Assembly (NCBI GenBank): GCA_030407315.1
Contig: JALQPE010002422.1
Coordinates: 62,001-126,000 of the forward strand
Direction of reading: 5' to 3'
Length of the DNA stretch: 64,000 bases
Source of the DNA: Asparagopsis taxiformis
Taxonomy: Eukaryota; Rhodophyta; Florideophyceae; Bonnemaisoniales; Bonnemaisoniaceae
Shown here: positions 43,250 through 52,875 of the stretch, one piece after another
Layout of the letters: each line of letters opens with the position of its first letter
Numbering within the stretch: the first letter of the stretch is position 1
Notes under the pieces: generated by a model
Told to the model about the DNA's origin: nothing
The model's database searches: none
The model's input: the letters and a program-made list of their open reading frames with translations, nothing else
Position numbers and translations under genes: made by a program

Positions 43250-46200
43250 CCCTAGAGCTCTAATGACGTGCCCAGTCCCAAGTTTCGTACCTGGTGCTGG
43301 GCAGAATGGCTAATTAGCGTACTTCATTCTAAGGATGAAGTCGACATTCTGTCGCGTCTGCAGCCATAACATGCTGTTGGCGCCGATTACAGCGGTGATT
43401 ACACCGTTTGTGACGTAGCCATCGGCGCCGATGATTTATGCGCCGTAACACTTCAACGCGCCTACCACACACGCAATGTACTGTCATATTAGGTTTTCTC
43501 AAATCCTCGTCCGCCCACACGCTCAATTCATGCATGCATTCCCTCACCGCCTTCCACTCGCGTCACACGCACCCTTTCGCCCGTCTAAATGCCCCCTTGC
43601 CTTGACATCCCTCATATATCAACTGGTTCGACTCGCACCGCGTTGGTCCACTTAGCATGACCATAGTCGCCGCGCCCATTCTTCGACCACATTCGCCGTC
43701 CAGTCGCGCCCAATCCCAACTGCCGCACACATACATAAACGAGCTTCCCATGATCACTTCCGCCCGGGCTGTCCCAACGGGCATACGATGCCATCCATAC
43801 TCTGTCCGCAGATGAGCTCAACTCCCTTGTGCCAATCACTTGACGCCATTCGCACCTTCCACACACCCACCTCGCTGTTTCTTACTATCCTTCACACACA
43901 CCTCGCTCCTGCCCAATCACATCTTCCAGTCTGTCACACTCGGTGATGCCAATCCGTCCCAGTAACGAGGTCGCAATATCGTCGACCTCGCTATTGAGAC
44001 AATGTAAACAAAGAGGTTTTTCACCACACCCTGTGATCCATGACTTGACCAACTGAGACCGTGAGCCGGATAACGTTGAAATGTTTATTCTTGAACTGCA
44101 TCTTGAGATGTATTGAACACTTGCGCAGCAGTCCCCCATCCCTGGACAGCGAGCCAGTCGTTGCACTCGGGTGTCAATCAAGTGAATGCAGTGTGTCAAC
44201 GTGCCTTGTACAAAAACTTGGACCGGCTCTTGCGCCCCTGCCACTGCTCAAGCGTATCCAGATACTTGAGTGTGCCAGTCCAGAGTCTTAATATTCAGGT
44301 TGATGCATGTGAGCTGCCAAAATAGTCCAAATGGAACATATGACGATTTACGCCGAACAAACATGTTGTCCTGCACAGCGTTGTTCTCTAGTGTTGCGCA
44401 CTACACCATCTATCCCTTACTATCTAAACGAACAGCTTAAAAATGCTACATCTACAAGCACCAGTGGTGGACTGGGCTCGTCTGTCTTCCAAGAGTTTCC
44501 AGAATGGGATGTGGATATGGTTATGACTTCAACGACAACAGCGTGTGGTGAATGATGAGCGAAAAGTTTGTTTACTCGTTGCTTTCACTCGCAGTCTGCC
44601 CTGCGTCATGGTGCAATGCGATACAAATTGCTACTGGGAAAGAAGCTTTACAGAGTGAGGCAATGGTAAGGTGTCGGATACATACCGACGCTTCTCATAC
44701 AAAGCTATATTTGTAAAAGTCAGTAGTATACAGTGTACGTGAGCATTGCATTGCATCGCATCTAGTAAGCGCGCACACGAACGCACAAATACAGATGCAC
44801 GCACTGGCGATTGATTCACAACGAGCGCAACTAGTCCACAACAACCATTTGATTGAAGCTCTCCGGGTGATTCTAGCAGCAACGCATCTGCAATGGTTAC
44901 GACACTAAGCTGTTGGAAAGGACCTGCAAGCAAGTTTCAAACACAAGGCCACACCAGCAGCAGAAAGAAAAAGTACATTTGTAATGAAATGCCACCGATA
45001 TATTGCCTCCATCTTGGTTTCAGTGTTAGTTTGTGTAGAGCTGCCGCTGTGGTGAATAAGAGCGTTCCGTGTTTCAACAAGCGTATTAAGAAATACATAT
45101 GTGACTGTGAGCGACATGCGGTGGCATGTTGTTGCGTTACAGACGGTTAGATGATGATGTGAGGGAAGCAGCGATGCAAGAACTAGGCGCACATGTAACG
45201 CCAACAAAGATGCACACTGTGTTGCATTGAGAGTGCTGCGCGATGTTGGGGCGAGAGAGGAGGTCGACGTGGTGCAGACATCACACATCATTCCATTCAA
45301 TTATATTCCACCAATACCCGTCAGGTGTATAGAAACTGTATGATTTCTCCCCAGACTCATCTCCCATCACTCCAGTAATCCCACTATCACCATTCCCACT
45401 CACGTTTCCATGGTACTCATGTACGTCACACATAGCGTAACCCGTCATCTTCTTAGGACCAGGATTGGACAAAGCAGTGGCGTCTTGGAGTCACCGGGAC
45501 ACCATCTGAGAGGTAGGAGTCTCCCCGACTGGTACTGTGACGAATGTGAACCACATCGGGGGTCATCGTAGTTGACTGTGTAGAGCTCATCGCCATCCCC
45601 TCGCTTAGTATCGAGCATAGCTTGTGAAATTCTAGGAAGCTTACTTGAATTAGATACATTTTTCAGTCCTAATGTTTGTCCATAAAGCTAGGCTCCTCTT
45701 CGGCAGTAGGCACGAGACCGAAATGGGTGAATTGACTCGTGAGAAAGCGAGCAGACGTATCAATCTTTCCGTAACTAGTGACATCGTAATCATATCGTTG
45801 AAATAACACGTGTGAGATTAATGGTGTGACCAGTAAAGATGCATGTACAAACGGATTGCAATGACAGTTGGAAGAACTGCCGGGTCGCTCGAATAGGCCT
45901 TCCAGGCTTGCAAAAAAGTGAGAACGGCACGCGCATTACGCAACGCCGCACGGTTGAGACAGGCGGGAAGATTGACATGCAAAATGGCCAGCATAAACAG
46001 GGAGGTCTGCAGAACAACGTGGACATTTTGTGCACAAAAGCGGTGCAAAAGCTGTGTCTCGGCGTGTCGAAACTCGAGCACGACCGCCGACATGACGTGA
46101 AAAATGTGCACGTGTTCCTCAGAGAAGACGCGACGGAGGTCGAGCCACCTAGAGTCGCGCAGTGACGATCACACATTTGCCATCGCAAAGTGGCACGCGT

Positions 46201-47254
46201 GCGCGAAGAAAAAGAGCCCGGAGGTGGTGAAGGGGGAGCGCGAGCGCGAGAAGCGGGATTCAAAAGGCGTCAATGCGCTGTGCGTCATCGGTGAACATCA
46301 ACCAATCGGTTTGGAAGCGACGATGCAGCGTGGTAGCGACGAACAGAAGCGCGTGTGGCGTCGCATTGGTGTCAATCAATTGCGTGCGTATGGACTGTGC
46401 GGATTGCCAACTACGCAAGGCGATGAGATAACGATCCGCTTGCGATACTTGTTTGCCACGGTCGAGTGTGGTCAATTGACCACACTAGCATTAATGCTAC
46501 TTGCACATTGGCGAGAGTGAACTGATGATTGGTTGTCATGAATTGTGGTTGGCGGCTTGATCCATGAAATTTTTTGTTGGATATATTGTTGAAAGCGTGT
46601 GTTTTGTGGCGTGAGGCGTTTGGAAAATCTTGCAATCAGCCTTTCTGTGCGCCAGAAAAACCCATTTCCGAACAGCTGTCTCAACACACGTTCTGCTCGA
46701 CAATTGGCTGTTTCGCATACTGGCGATGTTCACATTGTCAGCATCTCTCACACATGTACAAGTCGCAGGATTCAACATGGAGACGGCACCAGAGGAGATA
46801 ACAGCTGTTTACGCTTTGGTTCACTCGGCGCATCGCGACTATGATCGCAAATAGCTCTCGAATTGAGAAAGTAATCAACTATGGAACACTCTTCCGTATC
46901 TGTTTCAGTTCCTTCACGGAAGCCTCAGTGATTAGCTCGAAAAGCTCTTTCTGCACCAATTTTGTGCATCGCTGCTCCCATTCGTGAACTCCTATTTATT
47001 CCCAACTTCCGTTCGGAAATTGAGGAATATGACGTCACATTCCTCAGCGATTGCAGGCCCTTCAGCACGATTCTAATTGTCATCGCACTAAAATCGATAG
47101 TGTCATCTCCTATCCCAACTGACATAAACATGATTCTATTCTCTATTGGCAGAATAGGCTTCACTGAGACTAGAAACCTCAATCCCATTCTAGGTCGGTC
47201 GATCTGCTATCCTCTTTCATTTATCCTCCCTCGTACTAACTTCGCTACCTACAA
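43250..47254. other. Long stretch of element 2 without a gene I can support
   Basis: No homology to element 1 and no recognisable protein motif. Opposed frames around 45790-46520 are of moderate length but show no known domain and conflict with each other. From 47255 the sequence rejoins the right arm of element 1. Confidence 0.45.
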
Positions 47255-47369
47255 ATATCTGTAAAGCTCGACCACAATTACTATCTTCGTATACCACACA
47301 CCATTACACCATTCCAATATTTACCTTCACACCAACACTATGCTCCATATTTCCTCTCAAGTCCACTCC

Positions 47370-47742
47370 ACGAGACAGTGTTGTGAACCAATACACGGTA
47401 CTACCCGCAGACAATACAATTTGCTATCTACACTACTGTCTACAGATTTACCCAGACAGTGCAGTAATACAATACAATGCACTGCCTCAGACAGTAAAAT
47501 GTACTGTCTGCACATACTGTCTGGCGGCAACACTTCCGGACAGTAAAATTTACTGTTCTGGACAGTAAATTTTACTGTTTTTGGTACTGCCCAGATTTCG
47601 TGCCAGTTTATTGCTGCAGCAGTATTCTGAAATTTCCAGACAGTAAATTTTACTGTCTCCGCGCACTGTCTTGGCCAGACAGTAATTTTTACTGTCTCAG
47701 ACAGTAAATTTACTGTCTTTTTTCATTCCCAACACCGTAGTG
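47370..47742. repeat. Right subterminal repeats and terminus of element 2
   Basis: Matches 29131-29507 almost base for base and ends CAACACCGTAGTG. Confidence 0.85.
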
Positions 47743-49379
47743 TGTAATACAGGCTTGCTGTCCAGAAACATCAGGTCTAATTTGATTTCCTGGTTGAATC
47801 TGACATTGTCGTTGTCTCTGATTTGAAAAGTGATGGCTTTCGGTGCGAAAGATTGACAAGGGTGGCAACTTTTTGTAATATCTTCGATAGGCGATTTTGT
47901 TTCGGTCGTCATTTTTTCTGGAGATGCCTTGTTCAGAAACTCATATAGCTTCTTGGAGCTGGGGTGGAACATGTGTTTATGAATTCGTGTCAACTGGGCT
48001 TTGGAGAAAAAATTCTTAAAATGTATTTTCCAAGTCATGTAGATGTGTCCGAGTTTACGTGAGAGAGGTATATTCCAACCTTCAGGGACGGATTGAAGGG
48101 AATTCTCGACGGTAAGAACGTTCCATTTGTTTTTATCCAGTGAATCGAGGCCTATTAGAAGTGGTATATCTTGAGGGATGATGTCAGTTCTAATGGTACT
48201 CAAGCCAGATGGTGTGGGAAGTATAATGTTCATCCATCCGATGGAGGAAGTGGAGTAGTTTCCAAAAGAGAACTTTGAATTTGATTTGAAGGGCTCGAAT
48301 GGTATTCCTGCTTCATTACAATAGGCACGGGCTTGGTTTACGCCAATGACCGTCTTTTCTGCTCCAGTATCAAATAATGCTCCCTTAAATGCATGGATAG
48401 AATTGTTGAGATATCGTTTGAGATTCTGAATTGGTATTTTAACATGGAAGATTTTGGATAGATAGTTCTGTTCGTGTTCAGGAATTATATCTCCAAACGG
48501 TAACGGTGCATCATTGTTCTCGTCCGATATACAGCTTGACAAGAAGTCATTGAAGGTGTCATATGCTATGTCATCCTTATTGTGTTCCTCGGTTGCTTCA
48601 TGCTCATCGTATTGTTCAGTCAGCTCGAAGAGGATTTTAGCAGCAGCTTGAACGGGATGTTCATGTTGGTTTCGGATTCTGCTGCGCACGGCGTCGTTCA
48701 TAGTCATGCGTTTCTGTTCTCGACAGTTGAATGCGTAGTGCCCCTTCTTATAACAGCGGTAGCACGTGACTTCTGATTTGTTGCGATTTTTGAAATTTGA
48801 GTTTCGGGTGTGACGCTTATGGTGCGGGTTGGCATACCTAGCACCGTAGTGAATGGAATTCATATGGTCGGCAAAGTGACTGTGGTCACTAGTGATAGAC
48901 GTATCTAAACCCTTCCTTCGCTGGGACTCTTCCCAGAGTAAAGCTGAACTAGATAGCTCGGAGTATATCTGTGCGAATGATAAGTTCTCTCCAAGAGGTC
49001 GTTTCTTAGCATTATGGGCCCACTCGAAGTTATCTACTACGTGGAGGAGTTGTTCAGTTTTGAAAACTTCACCACGTTTAGATTTTGTCCCTTGGGGGTT
49101 GAGCCGGTCTATTTCGTTGTATATGTGTCCGAGTGCTTGGACAGTTCCGCATTGTAACTTATGGACAGTTTCTTTCATCGACAGTGACGATATGATATGG
49201 TCAATCTGCTTCTGGTGAGTCGCAGTATCGAATTTGTTCGTTAGAGAATCGAATACGGAGCCTATTTGAGTGATAGCAGGGTTATCTCGGATGTGACTGG
49301 ACCAGAACGTCCAGGCCGGTCCACGTAAGGCATAATGGACAAGTTGTACTTTCTCTGATGGAGAAAAACCTTTTGTCAT
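47743..49379 (-). pseudogene. Copia gag C-part, protease and integrase N-part, cut by element 2
   Basis: About 545 codons before the insertion. Gag carries a CX2CX4HX4C knuckle (CYRCYKKGHYAFNC). Protease shows GALFDTGAEKTVIG with the downstream LLIGLDSLD. The integrase zinc-binding HH-CC module follows (HKHMFHPSS ... CHPCQSF), then the first residues of the core. The continuing frame past 47743 in element 2 is foreign. The start overlaps the preceding gag frame in the +1 phase. Confidence 0.85.
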
Positions 49380-49944
49380 GACAGTATGTCAGGTAGGCGT
49401 TTTTCGTTTCTGGGAGACTAGGATTCTCGCCAAGGATACCACTGCAGTTCTGTTTCTCTGAGAAGTGACGAGCGGTATCGTCAACCTTACGCGATATGTC
49501 CGGCGGATTATAAGTATGTTGCGGTGGTGCCGGCTCGCGATCTGTGGAAGTGACAATGACGGGCTGACTAGTGTCCTTTCGAGAATCTGAGATTAGTTGT
49601 AATGCTTCTCGCTTGAGGTCATCAGGGTACATCTTCTCTGCTATAGCTTTTGCGATCATTAGGCCTGATCGTCTCGGAATTCGGTGACCATTGCTGTCGC
49701 AGATAGCTCTTATATGGGAGAAGAGAGCTGTGTTGGGTAAGCAGTCCCTATGGAACAGGAATTGCGGGGGGAATAATTCGCAAAAGGTGGTGGCGAACTC
49801 GTCTTCAGGTGGTTCTAGTGTGATAAGGGCAGCGGCAGCTCCTGTCATCGATTTTTGTATGTCGTTGCACGTATTGAGATTTCCAAGAGCGATCCAAGTA
49901 GGATTTTCATCGTATGGGGTAGTCATTATGAACAGTTGGTACAA
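49282..49944 (-). CDS. Copia gag N-terminal ORF
   Basis: 220 codons. The useful part ends near 49385, where the gag sequence continues in the +1 frame (at MTKGFSPSEKVQLVHY). Either a programmed +1 shift or an indel links them; no known slippery site is obvious. Met 7 (MTTPYDENP) may be the true start. No metal-binding motif in this part. Confidence 0.6.
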   Translation of the reverse strand: MYQLFIMTTPYDENPTWIALGNLNTCNDIQKSMTGAAAALITLEPPEDEFATTFCELFPPQFLFHRDCLPNTALFSHIRAICDSNGHRIPRRSGLMIAKAIAEKMYPDDLKREALQLISDSRKDTSQPVIVTSTDREPAPPQHTYNPPDISRKVDDTARHFSEKQNCSGILGENPSLPETKNAYLTYCHDKRFFSIRESTTCPLCLTWTGLDVLVQSHPR

Positions 49945-50001
49945 GGGAACAATTAATTCAGATCTGTTTCAATTGATCGTATGAATTACCCTTTAATTGT
50001 A

Positions 50002-50451
50002 CTACTTATTCTCTGCTTTGCGCCTAGCGTTGCGATGCTTGTCACCAAATCGGTGGTTGTCGAAGTTGTGCACGCTGTTGAAGTCTATGTCGCAAATATC
50101 GCAGCGGAGGGTTTTTTTCTCTAGCTCGGTCTTCTCTAATTTGTTTTTGTGACCCTTAGATCCCCTATGAATAAGCAGCTGCTTGCGAGAGGTGAAGGTG
50201 CGGTAACAGAGCTTACACTTCGCTGGCTTTACAGTGCGTTTTTCGATCCTGTCCGTTGCGACGCGGTGAATGTGTCGAGATGCGCGGTCGTTCAATACCT
50301 GGAGGCCACCTGTCGAGGAAGATGCCTGATTGGCTGAGGAAGATGAAGCCCGATTGGCTGTAGAAGCGGAAGCCCGATTGGCTGGCCGGCTGCGGAGGGC
50401 CCTTTCGCGAAGGACCGCGGGGTCGTTTTCGGGCCTCTTGCAACGAGCCAC
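50002..50451 (-). CDS. Two-C2H2-zinc-finger protein encoded in the copia leader
   Basis: 149 residues between the 5' LTR and gag. An Ala/Ser-rich repeat (NRASASTANRASSSSANQAS) precedes two CX2CX12HX5H fingers (CKLCYRTFTSRKQLLIH and CDICDIDFNSVHNFDNH), the spacing of U1/matrin-type fingers that bind RNA or DNA. The basic tail ends KAENK. The ORF stop is 58 nt before the gag ATG. Copia elements do not usually carry such an ORF, so it may be a captured gene or a nucleic-acid chaperone of the element. Confidence 0.6.
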   Translation of the reverse strand: MARCKRPENDPAVLRERALRSRPANRASASTANRASSSSANQASSSTGGLQVLNDRASRHIHRVATDRIEKRTVKPAKCKLCYRTFTSRKQLLIHRGSKGHKNKLEKTELEKKTLRCDICDIDFNSVHNFDNHRFGDKHRNARRKAENK

Positions 50452-50791
50452 TGTAAGTAGGTTAGCAATCTCCTTTTTTAGAAATGTTTTTTTGATTTTT
50501 TTTCAACTTACTTTTCTTTCGATTATTTGCAGCGAGTGAAAATATACCGCAGTATACAAGAATTTGAAATTCAGGGGAAAAATGTCCACAAAGTGATATT
50601 ATCTGATAGGATAATGACCACAGGGTGAAATTAGTCCTTTGCACACGTGTAAAAATCATTTTTTCCTTTTTTGCTCTTTTCGCTTTTTTATGAGCTTCTG
50701 GCTTTTTTCTTTCTGTCTTTGCCTTTTTGCCTTTTTTTGTTTTTTTCAAATTATTTTGATTTTGGGAAAGAAGTTTCCCCGGACTTGCAAG

Positions 50792-51173
50792 TGATGGGAA
50801 AAACGATTCCCGAAATTAGAATGACAAGTGTTCGGTTTTGATTGGCGCACGGTACGCCGGTGTATCGCGAATACTCGCGCTGGGTGATGATCGTGTTGAT
50901 GAGGTGGTTGTTGATGGTAAAGATGGTGGTTGATCTTGCCTCGGCTCCGGAGCAAGTCGCCCTTTTATTCTAGTTCTAGCTTCGACAACTACAATCCTAG
51001 GTGGCTAGTGAATTCAAAACATAGGTAGTATAGTGTAGAAATTTCCGTCTGAGTGACTAAAAACGGAATATAGTGTTACCTACAAATTGATTCATATTGA
51101 AGCCTACCTTTTATGTAGATTGAATAGTGTGGGCTACATAGTGTAGCCTACGAACAAGTGTAGCCTACGAACA
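50792..51173 (-). repeat. Copia 5' LTR with a 17-bp terminal duplication
   Basis: Same 365 bp as the other LTR plus a tandem copy of AGTGTAGCCTACGAACA at 51157-51173. TTGAG follows directly, proving the extra copy belongs to the LTR. A T-rich tract (50462-50750) lies downstream in the leader. Confidence 0.9.
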
Positions 51174-51178
51174 TTGAG

Positions 51179-52875
51179 CACAGTACATTTGTGGCAAGTA
51201 TTATCTCCTCCAGGCCGCTTATGATAAGCGGGAACGTAGACAAACATTCTGTCTCCGTGGCTCACGGAGTCTTGTTATCTCCTCATTTCCCTGTTGTGCG
51301 TCAGCACCAGTCGGCACACTTCCACCCACGGCCTGGCAGCGATCTTAATTGTCTCTTCCTGCGTGCTTGTTACGATCCCATTATTGCGTTCTACTTTTTC
51401 CCTTTCTCCCTATGATTTTACCTCCATTCCGCCCCAGAATATACACTACTTTAGCTATCTTTACTTCCCTGGAAGTAAAAAGGCTAGAGCTCTAGCGACA
51501 TTCAATTTCAGCCCTACGGTTACTCAAAAGTAGTTTGTGGTGCATTAATGATTTGTGCACGCGTCTTGTCTGGTAGTGGATAGTTGGTATTCGATTCGTC
51601 TGATGAGAAATCTTCTATAGCTTTGTTAACAAGCTCAGGGATATTAGCCCCCTATCGCTATTGAGAGTCTGGTGTTGATGATTTTAATTAAATATATTGG
51701 GGCTTAATTCAAAATTTGGCGCTTCCTGAATTTCAAGCAAATTAAACCGGAAATACTGCATTGGAGAGGTTATTCCGTTTGATCTGCTTGGTGCTGTACA
51801 CACATATACGCACGACATGTTAGTATAGTTGTGAAAAGGTCCATGTGGAACGAAGCCAGAGGGTGGAATACTCTACAAGGTGGGTCGGCAAAATAGATTT
51901 GGCACGTAGCCACTTCTGTAGGACTTAACTGGCGCTTAGACGTAATGACTTAGGTAGTCGTCCAAACGTCTCGAGTAGTCGCCGGAGAGGCGGCTTCGCA
52001 CTCCTGGCCTTTGTTAACCCGAAGCGGTAAAGCGTAGTCGCACTGCCGACGACCGTCCACTGGCCTCGACTCGGTAGGTGGTAGAGCGGTTTGAATCGGA
52101 AGGATCTTGATCACCCTTAGAGGAAAATCCACCAGGGCGACACACGAGCCAACGGTGGTTAGGTCGGATCACGGAAACAGGCGGGCGTTTTAGCGGTTAG
52201 TCAACTCAGAACGGACGGCGCGACACACAGTGTATGTCGGTTCCGGGCACTCACGCTTAGACGAAACCGTTGACCTTGATCAGCCTCACACGCGTAGACG
52301 TCGTGTTGGCGTTCCGTGGCAACCCGGGGACCACGGTACGTTACGCACCCACGCCGTGATGCGGAACGGAACAATCCCTAAGACGGAAACGATTGATACG
52401 AGTGTCGTAAACGGTGCGTCACCTCCAGGGTTAACTTGGATCGGTACCTTAGAGGGGGTTTGTTACCTTTTACTCATTGGAGAAGGGTCACTACTTGTAA
52501 TTGCGTACCGGGGCCGAGCGGTCCGTCCCGAGGGCCCAATGGGGTGGGCCGCGCCGGCGGCCGCGGTGGTATTGCAATACGTGTACTACGACCAATAACC
52601 CTACACGGGGCGCTCGCCATGCTCGCATGTGCGCCCGCCAATTCTACATAATTTCGAAAATTTCCAAATTACGCAAGGAAACTGCTGGTTTCGAAACGAT
52701 AGCTACTGGCGGATGCATTGAGTGCTCGCACGTTTCAGCTCTTGTCCCACATTCCCCCTTCCCAGTCTTCGAGCCCCTGCGAGTGCACATCATCCCATAC
52801 CTGCGCACCCGGGTTGCATCGAGCGTATTCGACACACCTTTCGACTTGCGAGACTTGGGAACCACGCCTGAAAGA
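51179..52875. other. Remainder of split gypsy LTR, then leader of the gag-like ORF
   Basis: To about 51540 this continues the gypsy 3' end interrupted by copia (inferred). 51540-51800 is AT-rich without genes. From about 51900 GC rises, and the sequence reads as an LTR/leader before the large ORF. No paired LTR, so ends are unknown. Confidence 0.35.

Larger units (their letters stand above)
32805..47742. mobile_element. Non-autonomous CACTA element (element 2), 14.9 kb
   Basis: Termini CACTACGGTGTTGA (32805) and CAACACCGTAGTG (47730-47742) flank it, with TG duplicated on both sides (32803-32804 and 47743-47744). Removing the element and one TG joins the two halves of the copia integrase in frame, proving both ends. 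The first 2.36 kb matches 4363-6651. The interior matches scattered parts of 11935-20520 with large deletions. The transposase, methyltransferase/SET, 453- and 530-residue genes are absent. It must depend on a complete element such as element 1. Confidence 0.9.
30212..51173 (-). mobile_element. Ty1/copia retrotransposon, interrupted by element 2
   Basis: Two LTRs (30212-30576 and 50792-51173, TG...CA on the plus strand) are flanked by a 5-bp target duplication TTGAG at 30207-30211 and 51174-51178. Domain order on the minus strand is gag, protease, integrase, reverse transcriptase, RNase H, which defines copia. Removing element 2 and one copy of its TG duplication leaves about 6.0 kb. The 365 shared LTR bases look identical, so the insertion is young, yet pol is frameshifted. 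Confidence 0.9.

Noticed and set aside
45790..46520. Overlapping ORFs on both strands in element 2
   Set aside because: They conflict with each other, show no domain and have no counterpart in element 1.
39509..47742. CACTA element running from 39509 to 47742
   Set aside because: The TG duplication and restored copia frame pair 47742 with 32805; 39509 is a 62-nt relic that stops abruptly.
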